A stretch of 64,000 nt of DNA. Origin: Allocatelliglobosispora scoriae (GTDB lineage: Bacteria > Actinomycetota > Actinomycetes > Mycobacteriales > Micromonosporaceae). The stretch covers positions 124,001-188,000 of the forward strand of contig NZ_JACHMN010000001.1 of NCBI RefSeq assembly GCF_014204945.1, read 5' to 3'. The position numbers were made by a program, and so were the translations under genes. This document shows, piece by piece, positions 39,617-52,475 of this stretch. The notes below the pieces were generated by a model, which did no database searches, was not told the origin of the DNA, and was given only the letters and a program-made list of their open reading frames with translations. Positions within the stretch are counted from its first letter, which is position 1; each line of letters opens with the position of its first letter.

Positions 39617-40642
39617 ATGCACCAGGCCATATACGAGGGCGATCGCAGACTGCGGGTCCGGGACGTACCGGAGACGCCGCCCGCCGCCGGGGAGGTGCAG
39701 ATCGACGTCGCGTTCACCGGAATCTGCGGCACCGACCTGCACATCCTGCACGGTGACATGGACGGCCGAGTCGCGGTTCCGGCCGTCATCGGACACGAGA
39801 TGTCGGGGACTGTGGCACGCCTCGGTGCCGGGGTGGACGGCTGGGCGTTCGGCGATCCCGTCACCGTGCTCCCCGTGCTGAACTGCGGCGCCTGCGCGAC
39901 CTGCCGGGCCGGACACGGACACGTCTGTCCCCGGCTCACCTTCATCGGCATCGACAGCGCCGGCTCCATGCAGCAGCGCTGGAATGTGCCCGCACGAGCG
40001 CTGGTACGCCTGCCGGCAGACCTCGATCTCGCCCACGCCGCGCTCGCCGAGCCGACCGCGGTGGCCGTGCACGACGTGCGACGCAGCGGTCTCACCGATG
40101 GCGAGCACGCCGTCGTGGTCGGCGGCGGCCCGGTCGGCCTCCTCATCGCGGTGGTCGCACGGCGTACCGGAGCCCAGGTCTTGATCCTGGAGCCCAGCCG
40201 ACAGCGGCTGGCGGTCGCCGACCGGCTCGGCTTCGCCACCGCGGACCCGACCGCCCGCGACGCGATCGAGATGATCCAGGAATGGACCGGCGGCGAGGGG
40301 GCCGCCGTCGCCTTCGAGGTGTCCGGCGCGGCCGCAGGAGTCTCCACGGCCGTGGACGCCCTGGCGCCCCGCGGGCGCCTGGTGATGGTGGCGATCCACT
40401 CCGCTCCGCGTGAAGTCAACCTGCACCGCTTCTTCTGGCGTGAGCTGACGATGCTCGGCGCGCGCCTCTACAGCCCGTACGACATGGCGACCGCCGTCGA
40501 GCTGGTGGCCGCTGGTGAGATCCCGGCCGCAGACCTGATCAGCCGGGTGGAGCCGCTGCACCGGGTTGACGAGGCGTTTGCCGCTCTCGAATCCGGCGCG
40601 GGTGTGATGAAGGTTCTGCTCGATTGCGCGGGCCGCCCATGA
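39617..40642 (+). CDS. zinc-dependent alcohol/sugar dehydrogenase (MDR)
   Basis: A 341-residue medium-chain dehydrogenase. Catalytic zinc ligands are in GICGTDLH and GHEMSGTV, and four structural Cys in LNCGACATCRAGHGHVC. VVGGGPVGLLIAVV is the NAD(P) Rossmann motif. The closest kinds of enzyme are L-threonine/sorbitol/galactitol-type dehydrogenases. It could oxidise a sugar, polyol or keto-deoxy acid in the pathway. GAGAGG precedes the ATG at 39617. Its stop overlaps the KduD-like gene (ATGA). Confidence 0.87.
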   Translation: MHQAIYEGDRRLRVRDVPETPPAAGEVQIDVAFTGICGTDLHILHGDMDGRVAVPAVIGHEMSGTVARLGAGVDGWAFGDPVTVLPVLNCGACATCRAGHGHVCPRLTFIGIDSAGSMQQRWNVPARALVRLPADLDLAHAALAEPTAVAVHDVRRSGLTDGEHAVVVGGGPVGLLIAVVARRTGAQVLILEPSRQRLAVADRLGFATADPTARDAIEMIQEWTGGEGAAVAFEVSGAAAGVSTAVDALAPRGRLVMVAIHSAPREVNLHRFFWRELTMLGARLYSPYDMATAVELVAAGEIPAADLISRVEPLHRVDEAFAALESGAGVMKVLLDCAGRP

Positions 40643-41406
40643 GCGCCGCGATGTTCGACCTCAGCGGCAGGCTCGCCGTCGTCACCGGCGCGCGACGCGG
40701 TATCGGTTTGGCCATCGCCACCGCGCTCGCCGCCGCGGGCGCCGACATCATCGCCGTCAGCGCCCAGCTCGAGCCCGAAGGCAGCGAGGTGGCCCGCAGG
40801 GTGAGGGCCAAGGGCAGGCGCTGCGACGTGCGAGCCGTGGACTTCGCTCGGCGTGAGGCGGTGGCGGCCCTGGCCGCTGAGCTGACCACACAGCAGCGCC
40901 CCATCGACATCCTGGTCAACAACGCCGGCACCATCGCCCGAGCGCCGGCCGCCGAGCACAGCGATGAGGACTGGGACCACGTCCTGGCGGTCGACCTCAC
41001 CGCGCAGTTCATCCTTGCCCGCGAGGTCGGCCGCGCGATGCTGGCCCGGCGTGCTGGAAAGATCATCTTCACCGCGTCTCTGCTCAGCTTCCAGGGCGGG
41101 ATCACGGTGCCGGGCTACGCCGCCGCGAAATCCGGCATCGCCGGACTGACCAAGGCGCTCGCCAACGAATGGGCCGTGCACGGGGTCAACGTGAACGCCA
41201 TCGTCCCCGGCTACATCGCCACCGACAACAATCGGGCGCTGCGTGAGGACCCCCAGCGCAACGCCGCCATCGTCGACCGCATTCCGGCCGGACGCTGGGG
41301 CACACCGGCCGATCTCGGGGGAGTGGCCGTGTTCCTGGCATCACCCGCCTCGAACTACGTGCACGGCACGCTCATCCCCGTCGACGGTGGCTGGCTGGGC
41401 CGATAG
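40639..41406 (+). CDS. KduD-like SDR (2-keto-3-deoxy sugar-acid dehydrogenase)
   Basis: A 255-residue SDR with GARRGIG, ILVNNAG, Ser in TASLLS and YAAAK. The end, IVPGYIATDNNRAL, IPAGRWGTP and YVHGTLIPVDGGWLGR, is very close to KduD (2-dehydro-3-deoxy-D-gluconate 5-dehydrogenase). In the non-phosphorylating L-fucose route a KduD-like SDR oxidises 2-keto-3-deoxy-L-fuconate, which would fit here. The start overlaps the preceding stop. The hydrolase or aldolase that would finish that route is not in the window. Confidence 0.86.
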   Translation: MSAAMFDLSGRLAVVTGARRGIGLAIATALAAAGADIIAVSAQLEPEGSEVARRVRAKGRRCDVRAVDFARREAVAALAAELTTQQRPIDILVNNAGTIARAPAAEHSDEDWDHVLAVDLTAQFILAREVGRAMLARRAGKIIFTASLLSFQGGITVPGYAAAKSGIAGLTKALANEWAVHGVNVNAIVPGYIATDNNRALREDPQRNAAIVDRIPAGRWGTPADLGGVAVFLASPASNYVHGTLIPVDGGWLGR

Positions 41407-41458
41407 GCCACCGCCCCCTGTTCCCCATGACTCACCACACTGACCATCGAGGAGCATC

Positions 41459-41761
41459 ATGCAGGTGATCGGTCTGCACACCCGGCTCAAGCCCGGGCTC
41501 GAAGCGGAGTACGAGCGCATCCACGCGGTACTGGCGCCGCAGCACGAACAGGCGTTGCGCGACAGCGGGGTCCACTCCTGGCACATCTGGCGCGACGGGC
41601 TGGATCTGTTCCACACGGTGGTGTGCGACGACTGGGCGGGGATGGAGTCGGCGATGGCGAAGCTGGAGCTGACTCGACGCTGGCACGAGGTCATTCATCC
41701 GCTGCTTGACATGGAGGCGTCCCAGCGCGGACCGCTGCCCCTGGTGTGGCGGCTGCCGTAG
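41459..41761 (+). CDS. L-rhamnose/L-fucose mutarotase (YiiL/RhaM family)
   Basis: A 100-residue protein of the YiiL (PF05336) type: HTRLKPGLEAEYERIHAVL, VHSWHIWRDG and MAKLELTRRWHEVIHPLLD. These small enzymes interconvert the anomers of 6-deoxy-L-sugars. GAGGAG precedes the ATG. In Xanthomonas a family member (FucM) acts first in L-fucose oxidation, feeding the pyranose to the 1-dehydrogenase; the gene directly after this one encodes such an enzyme. The same family covers L-rhamnose, so the sugar is not certain. Confidence 0.88.
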   Translation: MQVIGLHTRLKPGLEAEYERIHAVLAPQHEQALRDSGVHSWHIWRDGLDLFHTVVCDDWAGMESAMAKLELTRRWHEVIHPLLDMEASQRGPLPLVWRLP

Positions 41762-41825
41762 CCGGCGTTCACGCCGATCCGCCCGAGAGACCGCCTCCAT
41801 GCCACGTCGATCATGGGAGTTCCCC

Positions 41826-42812
41826 GTGACACCACCCGTACGCAGAATGCCCGCCCGGCCGCTGGGGCGCACCGGGCTGGACGTCACCACCCTGGGTTTC
41901 GGCGCCTCCGGCATCGGCAACCTGAATTACGCCAGGCCGGATGGCGACGCGGCGCGTGCCGTCAGCGCTGCCTGGCATGCGGGGATACGCCTGTTCGACA
42001 CCGCGCCCCATTACGGGCTCGGGCTGTCCGAGCGACGTCTGGGCAGCGCGCTGCGGCCCTACCCCCGCGACGAGTACGTCCTGTCCACCAAGGTCGGACG
42101 ATTGCTGCGCCCGAATCCCGCGCCGACCGGCTCCGATCTCGCCGCCGGCGGCTTCGACGTCCCCGACGACCTGGCGCGGGTATGGGACTTCAGCGCCGAC
42201 GGAGTGAAACGCAGCCTGCACGACAGCCTGACCCGGCTCGGCGTCGACCGTATCGACATCGTCTATGTCCATGACCCCGACCACGCCGTCGACGACGCCA
42301 TCGGGCACGCCATCCCCGCCTTGATCGCGCTGCGTGATCAGGGCGTGATCGGTGCGGTCGGCGTCGGGATGAACCAATGGCAGGCCCCGCTGCGAATGGT
42401 CCGCGAAACCGATCTCGACGTCGTCATGCTGGCCGGTCGGTACACCCTGCTCGACCGGGCAGGCGAGCAACTGCTGGACGAGTGCGCCGGACGCGGGGTG
42501 GCGGTCGTCGCCGCGGCACCGTTCAATTCGGGCATTCTGGCAAGGCCGTGGCCGCCCAGCAGCGCCCACTACGACTACGGCCCGGCATCGGACCCGGTGC
42601 TCCAGCGCGCTCGCCGGTTGGCGGAAACCTGTCGGGCGCACGGCGTGCAGCTGCCCGCCGCGGCCCTGCAGTTTCCCTTGCTGCACCCGGCCGTTGCCAG
42701 CGTCGTCACGGGCATGGGCTCCGCCGAGCACGTCGAAGCCGCAGTGAGCGGCAGCCGGTCGTACGTGCCGGCCGCCCTCTGGCGGGCGATGCGGCCGGTG
42801 TCGACGCCGTAG
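41826..42812 (+). CDS. aldo/keto reductase, D-threo-aldose 1-dehydrogenase (L-fucose dehydrogenase) type
   Basis: A 328-residue (beta/alpha)8 oxidoreductase starting VTPPVRRMPARPLGRTGLDV. The tetrad is seen in LFDTAPHYGLGLSERRLG (Asp, Tyr), VLSTKVGRLL (Lys) and VYVHDPDHAVDDAI (His). Members of this subgroup oxidise L-fucose, L-galactose or D-arabinose at C1 with NAD(P) to the lactone. The GTG at 41826 has GGGAG six bases upstream; ATG 41799 is an alternative. It closes the operon begun at 39617 and ends at a hairpin. Confidence 0.86.
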   Translation: MTPPVRRMPARPLGRTGLDVTTLGFGASGIGNLNYARPDGDAARAVSAAWHAGIRLFDTAPHYGLGLSERRLGSALRPYPRDEYVLSTKVGRLLRPNPAPTGSDLAAGGFDVPDDLARVWDFSADGVKRSLHDSLTRLGVDRIDIVYVHDPDHAVDDAIGHAIPALIALRDQGVIGAVGVGMNQWQAPLRMVRETDLDVVMLAGRYTLLDRAGEQLLDECAGRGVAVVAAAPFNSGILARPWPPSSAHYDYGPASDPVLQRARRLAETCRAHGVQLPAAALQFPLLHPAVASVVTGMGSAEHVEAAVSGSRSYVPAALWRAMRPVSTP

Positions 42813-42830
42813 CGACGGCCGGGTCGGCAA

Positions 42831-42871
42831 CTCGGCAGCAGCCGGCGTAGCCCTCGCCGACTGCTGCCGAG
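42831..42871. terminator. hairpin terminator between convergent genes
   Basis: CTCGGCAGCAG (42831-42841) pairs exactly with CTGCTGCCGAG (42861-42871). Confidence 0.65.
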
Positions 42872-42896
42872 GCGGCGGTGCCGCCGGCCCGATCAC

Positions 42897-45404
<2,508 letters not shown>

Positions 45405-45416
45405 TCACATCACATG

Positions 45417-45428
45417 TATGACGTCATA
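45417..45428. promoter_or_regulatory. GntR-type perfect palindrome before the GH141-like gene
   Basis: TATGACGTCATA, a perfect 12-base palindrome about 125 bases before the minus-strand GTG 45293. It is the best copy of the cluster motif. Confidence 0.6.
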
Positions 45429-45640
45429 GCAATCCTGGGAATCTGTCTATATGATCTGGTAGGCCCAAGCGCTTCGTTCTCCGAAGGGTGATATCGCTCG
45501 ATTGGCTGGAACCCTTCCGGCGAGTCGACATGTCACATAGGACCTTCCCGAAACATTCCCGATACATGTTGACGGGTATCGCGGCGGTCGGTCACAGTAT
45601 CGCCACACACCCCCATATCCCGGCACGGATCGTCATCACC

Positions 45641-45666
45641 CGCAAATGTGAACGTTAACATTTGCG
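45641..45666. promoter_or_regulatory. LacI-type operator, long palindrome, before GH62
   Basis: A 26-base dyad: CGCAAATGT on the left is exactly inverted as ACATTTGCG on the right around an AACGTT centre. It lies about 95 bases before the GH62 ATG. Confidence 0.7.
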
Positions 45667-45759
45667 GCGTGGGTGCTAGGACCGTTGTTCGCGCCAGCGT
45701 CCCCGCCGATGCGGCGCGCCGTCCTGTCGACGTTCCTGACGACTGAAAGGAGAGTTGCC

Positions 45760-47277
45760 ATGCCTGTTAGGCCTGTGCGCACCGCGAGGTGGCGCCATGG
45801 TTGGCGGGCCGGACTGGCCGCCGTGATCGCAGCAGTGGTAGCAGCCGGCGCGATGGTCGCGCTGACCGCGACGTCGGCGTCGGCGGCCACGGTCGACCCC
45901 AGCGCCTGGTATGTGCTGGTGAACCGGAACAGCGGCAAGGCCTTGGACGTGTACAACCTGGCCACCAATGACGGCGCGCGAATCACCCAGTGGTCCCGCA
46001 ACGACGGCAATCAGCAGCAGTGGCAGTTCGTCGACTCCGGCGGCGGCTACTACCGCGTCAAATCCCGCCTCTCCGGCAAGGTCCTCGACGTCTACAACTT
46101 CTCCACCGCCAACGGTGGCGCCATCGTCCAGTGGACCGACAACAACAGCAACAACCAGCAGTGGCGCCTCGCCGACTCCGCCGACGGCTACGTCCGGCTC
46201 ATCAGCCGCCACAGCAACAAGGCCCTCGAAGTCCAGGGCGCCTCCACGGCGGACAACGCCAACATCGTCCAGTACGACGACTGGGGCGGCGCCAACCAGC
46301 AATGGCAGTTCGTCCGCATCGGCGGGACCAATCCTTCACCCACGCCGACGCCGACACAGACGTCCGGCCCGTGCACCCTGCCGTCGTCGTACCGGTGGAC
46401 GTCGACGGGTTCGCTGGCGACGCCGAAGTCGGGGTGGGTGTCGTTGAAGGACTTCACGACGGTCCCGTACAACGGCCGCCAGCTCGTCTACGCGACCACG
46501 CATGATTTCGGGTCGTCGTGGGGGTCGATGAACTTCGGTCTGTTCACGAACTGGTCCGACATGGCGTCGGCGAGCCAGAACGGTATGTCGTCCGGCACCG
46601 TGGCACCCACCCTGTTCTACTTCGCGCCGAAGAACATCTGGGTCCTGACCTACCAGTGGGGAGCCACGGCGTTCTCGTACCGCACCTCCAGCGACCCGAC
46701 CAACGCCAACGGGTGGTCCGCTGCGCAGCCGCTGTTCTCCGGGAGCATCACCGGCTCCGGTACCGGCCCTATCGACCAGACCGTCATCGGCGACGGCACC
46801 ACCATGTACCTGTTCTTCGCCGGCGACAACGGCAAGATCTACCGCGCCAGCATGCCCATCGGGAACTTCCCCGGCAACTTCGGCTCCACCTACACCACCA
46901 TCATGACCGACACCACCAACAACCTGTTCGAAGCACCCCAGGTCTACAAGGTCGCCGGCCAGAACCAGTACCTGATGATCGTCGAAGCGATCGGCGCCAA
47001 CGGCCGCTACTTCCGATCCTTCACCGCCACCAGCCTCGGCGGCACCTGGACCCCCAACGCCGCCACCGAGAGCAACCCCTTCGCGGGCAAAGCCAACAGC
47101 GGCGCCACCTGGACCAACGACATCAGCCACGGCGAACTCATCCGCACCACCGCCGACCAGACCATGACCATCGACCCCTGCAACCTCCAACTCCTCTACC
47201 AGGGCCGCGCCACCAACTCCGGCGGCGACTACGGCCTGCTGCCCTACCGACCCGGCCTGCTCACCCGACAGCGCTGA
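45760..47277 (+). CDS. secreted ricin-type lectin plus GH62 alpha-L-arabinofuranosidase
   Basis: A 505-residue exported enzyme. A signal peptide to about 43 is followed by an N-terminal trefoil of the [15 protein letters not shown] / [13 protein letters not shown] / [12 protein letters not shown] type (about 48-188), a Thr/Pro linker and a GH62 domain: [15 protein letters not shown] at its start, [48 protein letters not shown] and [14 protein letters not shown]62 releases single arabinose units from arabinoxylan. GAAAGGAG precedes the ATG. Its trefoil belongs to the same lineage as that of the GH10 at 28099-29568. A LacI-type site lies upstream and a strong terminator follows. Confidence 0.93.
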   Translation: MPVRPVRTARWRHGWRAGLAAVIAAVVAAGAMVALTATSASAATVDPSAWYVLVNRNSGKALDVYNLATNDGARITQWSRNDGNQQQWQFVDSGGGYYRVKSRLSGKVLDVYNFSTANGGAIVQWTDNNSNNQQWRLADSADGYVRLISRHSNKALEVQGASTADNANIVQYDDWGGANQQWQFVRIGGTNPSPTPTPTQTSGPCTLPSSYRWTSTGSLATPKSGWVSLKDFTTVPYNGRQLVYATTHDFGSSWGSMNFGLFTNWSDMASASQNGMSSGTVAPTLFYFAPKNIWVLTYQWGATAFSYRTSSDPTNANGWSAAQPLFSGSITGSGTGPIDQTVIGDGTTMYLFFAGDNGKIYRASMPIGNFPGNFGSTYTTIMTDTTNNLFEAPQVYKVAGQNQYLMIVEAIGANGRYFRSFTATSLGGTWTPNAATESNPFAGKANSGATWTNDISHGELIRTTADQTMTIDPCNLQLLYQGRATNSGGDYGLLPYRPGLLTRQR

Positions 47278-47287
47278 CATCCTGGAG

Positions 47288-47318
47288 CGGCGGGCTCGGC
47301 GCAACGCCGAGCCCGCCG
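47288..47318 (+). terminator. strong hairpin terminator after GH62
   Basis: CGGCGGGCTCGGCG pairs exactly with CGCCGAGCCCGCCG (14 bp) around a three-base loop, ten bases after the GH62 stop. Confidence 0.85.
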
Positions 47319-47323
47319 TGTCA

Positions 47324-47335
47324 TATGACGTACTA
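47324..47335. promoter_or_regulatory. GntR-type site before the CBM13 esterase
   Basis: TATGACGTACTA, part of a TGTCATA...TATGACA inverted repeat (47319-47340). About 410 bases before the esterase start. Confidence 0.45.
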
Positions 47336-47474
47336 TGACAGCGGCATATTTCGTGCCAAGTCCCGGTCATCATCTGGGCGTTGATGCCGATCCGGTAAGC
47401 CTGTATTCGGCGTCTAGCACTACAAATAGATCTGACGCCTCTGCGTGACGCCAGATCGACGCTAATCGTTGACA

Positions 47475-47486
47475 TGTGACGTAATA
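47475..47486. promoter_or_regulatory. second GntR-type site before the CBM13 esterase
   Basis: TGTGACGTAATA within GACATGTGACGTAATATGTC (47471-47490), 10 of 12 to the cluster motif. A GTTAACGTT LacI-like core follows at about 47491. The remaining 47336-47746 gap shows no coding signal. Confidence 0.4.
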
Positions 47487-47620
47487 TGTCGTTAACGTTG
47501 CACTGTCCCAGCGCAGTCCCCACGCGCTACGTGCACCAGGGCTGCGATCCGAACTCCTCGGCGACCACAAACCTGCCCTGGCGCCCGGATCTGATCACGT
47601 GAACCAGCTCCACCTGCTGA

Positions 47621-49102
<1,482 letters not shown>

Positions 49103-49112
49103 CCGCGTGACC

Positions 49113-49153
49113 GGTGGCGTCGGCTGGTCCTGGACGCCGATGCCGACGCCACC
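49113..49153 (+). terminator. hairpin after the CBM13 esterase
   Basis: GGTGGCGTCGGC (49113-49124) pairs exactly with GCCGACGCCACC (49142-49153). Confidence 0.6.
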
Positions 49154-49183
49154 CCTCCTCCCTACCGACAGGGGAACCAACCA

Positions 49184-51001
49184 ATGACAGCGACATTTCG
49201 GCGGGCGGGGCGGCGCGCGCTCGCCCTGACGGTAAGCCTCCTGTGCCTGACGGCGATGCTTCCGCAATCAGCTCAGGCGGACAACCCGATCGTGCAGCAC
49301 ATCTACACCGCGGACCCCGCACCGCTGGTCTACAACGGCCGCGTCTACCTCTACACCGGCCACGACGAAGACGGTTCGACCTACTTCACGATGCGCGACT
49401 GGCGAGTCTGGTCCTCCTCGGACATGGTGAACTGGACCGATCACGGCTCGCCGATGAGCCTGGCGACCTTCAGCTGGGCAAGCTCCGACGCCTGGGCGGG
49501 CCAGGCGGTCTACCGCAACGGCAAGTTCTACTGGTACGTGCCGGTGCGGATGGCCAACGGATCGCAAGCCATCGGAGTCGGAGTCGCGGACAGCCCCACC
49601 GGGCCGTTCCGCGACGCGCTCGGCCGCCCGCTGATCCAGAACGCCGAGATCGACCCCACCGTCTACATCGACGACAGCGGCCAGGCCTACCTGTACTACG
49701 GCAACCCGCGCCTGTGGTACGTGCGGCTCAACACCGACATGATCTCCTACTCGGGCAGCCCGACGCAGATCCAGCTGACCACCGGCGGGTTCGGTACCCG
49801 TACCGGAGACGCGAACCGGCCGACCCTCTACGAGGAAGGACCGTGGTTCTACAAGCGGAACGGTCTGTACTACATGGTGTACGCGGCGAAGTGCTGCTCC
49901 GAGTACATCGCCTACTCCACCTCATCGGGTCCGACCGGTCCGTGGACGTATCGCGGCATCATCATGCCCACGCAGGGCGGCAGCTTCACCAACCATGCCG
50001 GTGTCATCGACTTCAACGGCGGCTCGTACTTCTTCTACCACAACGGAGGTCTGCCGGGCGGAGGCGGTTATACCCGGTCGGTCGCGGTGGAGAAGTTCGC
50101 CTACAACGGCGACGGCACCATCCCGACGATCAACATGACGACGACCGGGGCACCCCAGGTCGGCACGCTCGATCCCTATGTCCGCCAGGAGGCGGAGACC
50201 ATCGCGTGGGGCAGCGGCATCGAGACCGAGCCCGCCAGCGAGGGCGGGATGGGTGTCGGATGGATCGACAACGGCGACTACATCAAGGTCAAAGGTGTCG
50301 GCTTCGGTACCGGCGCCACCACTTTCGCGGTCAGGGCGGCCTCGGGCACCAGCGGCGGCCGGATCGAGCTGCACCTGGACAGCCCCAGCGGGACGAACGT
50401 CGGCACCTGCACCGTGCCCGGCACCGGCGGCTGGCAGACCTGGACCACGGTCACCTGCCCGGTCAGCGGCGCGACCGGGACCCACGACCTCTACCTGCGC
50501 TTCGCCGGCGGCAGCGGATCCCTGCTCAACATGAACTGGTGGCAGTTCACGGCGGGCCAGGCCACCGGCTATCCGACCGGATATCACCCGCTCGTCGTCG
50601 CCAACAACAGCCTCTGCCTTGACGTCAGCGGAACGTCCACGACGGCCGGCGCTGCGATCACCCAATGGACCTGCACCGGGCAGAGCAATCAGAGCTTCCA
50701 GTTCGTGCCGGTGTCGAGCGGCTACGGGCGCCTGCAGGCTCAGCACTCCGGCTACGACGTCGCGGTGGCCAACAGTTCGACGACCGCCGGCGTACCCAAC
50801 ATCGTGCAGCAGGTACCCAACAGCGCGCCCAACAGCCTGTGGCTGCCGGTCCGGCAGTCGGACGGCTCGTACTCCTTCCGCAACCAGAACAGCGGGCTGT
50901 GCCTGGACGTCTACGGCGCGAACAGCACCCTCGGCCAGCAGCTCGATCAGTGGCAGTGCAAGAACGCGCCCGGCACCAACCAGGACTTCACCCCGCGCTG
51001 A
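49184..51001 (+). CDS. secreted GH43 with CBM6 and CBM13
   Basis: A 605-residue exported enzyme. The GH43 five-blade domain starts NPIVQHIYTADPAPLVYNGR (Asp base in TADPAP), with AEIDPTVYIDDSGQAYLYYG (pKa-modulating Asp) and YEEGPWFYKR (acid Glu). A CBM6 follows (YVRQEAETIAWGSGIETEPA to LNMNWWQF), then a trefoil (LCLDVSGTSTTAGAAITQW). GH43 members with CBM6 act on arabinoxylan or xylo-oligosaccharides as arabinofuranosidase or xylosidase. It is separated by 43 bases from the next esterase gene in the same direction. Confidence 0.9.
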   Translation: MTATFRRAGRRALALTVSLLCLTAMLPQSAQADNPIVQHIYTADPAPLVYNGRVYLYTGHDEDGSTYFTMRDWRVWSSSDMVNWTDHGSPMSLATFSWASSDAWAGQAVYRNGKFYWYVPVRMANGSQAIGVGVADSPTGPFRDALGRPLIQNAEIDPTVYIDDSGQAYLYYGNPRLWYVRLNTDMISYSGSPTQIQLTTGGFGTRTGDANRPTLYEEGPWFYKRNGLYYMVYAAKCCSEYIAYSTSSGPTGPWTYRGIIMPTQGGSFTNHAGVIDFNGGSYFFYHNGGLPGGGGYTRSVAVEKFAYNGDGTIPTINMTTTGAPQVGTLDPYVRQEAETIAWGSGIETEPASEGGMGVGWIDNGDYIKVKGVGFGTGATTFAVRAASGTSGGRIELHLDSPSGTNVGTCTVPGTGGWQTWTTVTCPVSGATGTHDLYLRFAGGSGSLLNMNWWQFTAGQATGYPTGYHPLVVANNSLCLDVSGTSTTAGAAITQWTCTGQSNQSFQFVPVSSGYGRLQAQHSGYDVAVANSSTTAGVPNIVQQVPNSAPNSLWLPVRQSDGSYSFRNQNSGLCLDVYGANSTLGQQLDQWQCKNAPGTNQDFTPR

Positions 51002-51044
51002 CAACACGAGCGCACCGTCGCCTCAGGGCATGCAAGGAGTACTC

Positions 51045-52415
51045 ATGAAACGACTGCTCGCCGCGGTCGGGACCGTCATCGCGCTCTCGCTCGGCGTCGT
51101 CGCCATGGTCGGCCAGCCGGCGTCGGCCGCGACGCTGACGCAGGTGACCAACTTCGGCAACAACCCCACCAATCTCAACATGTACGTATACGCCCCGGAC
51201 ACCGTGGCGGCACGGCCGGCGCTGCTGGTCCTGGTCCACTACTGCGGCGGATCGGCACCGGCGATATTCGGCGGCAACGGCCGCGACTTCGCGACCGCGG
51301 CGGACCGGTACGGCTACGTCATGGTCCTGCCGGAGGCCACGCGCAGCGGACACTGCTTCGACGTCTCCACGCCGCAGGCGCTGCGGCGCGACGGCGGCAG
51401 CGACTCCACCGGCATCATGTCGATGGTCAGCTGGGCACGCACGCGGTACAACGTGGACCCCGCCCGGATCGTCGTCAGCGGATTCTCCTCCGGGGCGATG
51501 ATGAGCAACGTCCTGGCCGCGCAATACCCGGACGTCTTCGCGGCCGGTACGGCGTTCTCCGGCGTACCCGCCGGATGTTTCGCCACCACCGACGGCTCGC
51601 TGTGGAACAGCCAGTGCTCCGGCGGGAACATCATCAAGACCGCTCAACAGTGGGGAGACGTCGCGCGGGCGATGTATCCCGGCTATACCGGCCGCCACCC
51701 GCGCATGCAGCTGTGGCACGGCACCACGGACACCACGCTGGCCTACCCCAACTTCACCGAAGAGATCAAGCAGTGGACCAACCTGAACGGGCTGGGCCAG
51801 ACGCCGTCCTACACCGACAGCCCGCAGTCGAGCTGGACCCGGACCCGCTACGGCAACACCGGCACGCAGGCCACCGTCGAAGCGGTGAGCATCTCCGGTA
51901 CCGGACATACGCTCCCACAGGCCGGAATGCTGGCATACGCCATCTCCTTCCTCGGCCTGAACGGCAGCTCGCCGCCCAGCAGCGCACCACCGAGCAGCTC
52001 GCCGTCCAGCAGCCCGCCGCCGAGCCGTACGAACGTCATGCTGGTCGGGGGCGCTTCGGGCCGGTGTATCGACAACCCCAACAGCTCCACCGCCAACGGC
52101 ACCCAGATGCAGCTGTGGGATTGCCACGGCGGCAGCAACCAGCGCTGGACCCATACCGCGGGCAAGCAGCTGACCGTCTCGGGCAAGTGCCTGGACGCGA
52201 GCGGCCGCAGCACGACCAACGGCACCGCGGTCGTCATCTGGGACTGCAACGGCCAGAACAACCAGCAGTGGAACCTCAACACCAACGGCACCATCACGGG
52301 AGTCCAATCCGGGCTCTGCGTCGATGTGTCGGGTGCCGCCACCGCCAACGGCACCAAGATCCAGCTCTGGAGCTGCCACGGCGGCACCAACCAGCAGTGG
52401 ACCATTCGAAACTGA
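51045..52415 (+). CDS. secreted PHB-depolymerase/CE1-like acetyl-xylan esterase with CBM13
   Basis: A 456-residue exported esterase of the Esterase_phb group: APDTVAARPALLVLVHYCGG, nucleophile Ser in SGFSSGAMMSN, Asp in HGTTDTTL and His in SGTGHTLPQ. This domain is distinct from the AGCGK-type esterases at 23989, 47747 and 56882. A Ser/Pro linker leads to CBM13 ([20 protein letters not shown]). AAGGAG precedes the ATG. Family knowledge links it to removal of acetyl groups from xylan. It lies between GH43 and GH95 in one direction. Confidence 0.88.
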   Translation: MKRLLAAVGTVIALSLGVVAMVGQPASAATLTQVTNFGNNPTNLNMYVYAPDTVAARPALLVLVHYCGGSAPAIFGGNGRDFATAADRYGYVMVLPEATRSGHCFDVSTPQALRRDGGSDSTGIMSMVSWARTRYNVDPARIVVSGFSSGAMMSNVLAAQYPDVFAAGTAFSGVPAGCFATTDGSLWNSQCSGGNIIKTAQQWGDVARAMYPGYTGRHPRMQLWHGTTDTTLAYPNFTEEIKQWTNLNGLGQTPSYTDSPQSSWTRTRYGNTGTQATVEAVSISGTGHTLPQAGMLAYAISFLGLNGSSPPSSAPPSSSPSSSPPPSRTNVMLVGGASGRCIDNPNSSTANGTQMQLWDCHGGSNQRWTHTAGKQLTVSGKCLDASGRSTTNGTAVVIWDCNGQNNQQWNLNTNGTITGVQSGLCVDVSGAATANGTKIQLWSCHGGTNQQWTIRN

Positions 52416-52475
52416 CGGGACGTGTCGGGGTCATCACCCGGATGGCCCCGCACGCCCTCCTGCTTTGGAGGACTG

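Noticed and set aside
41459-41761. Firm L-rhamnose assignment for the mutarotase
   Set aside because: The family covers rhamnose and fucose. The fucosidase-type enzymes nearby make fucose at least as likely, so no symbol was given.
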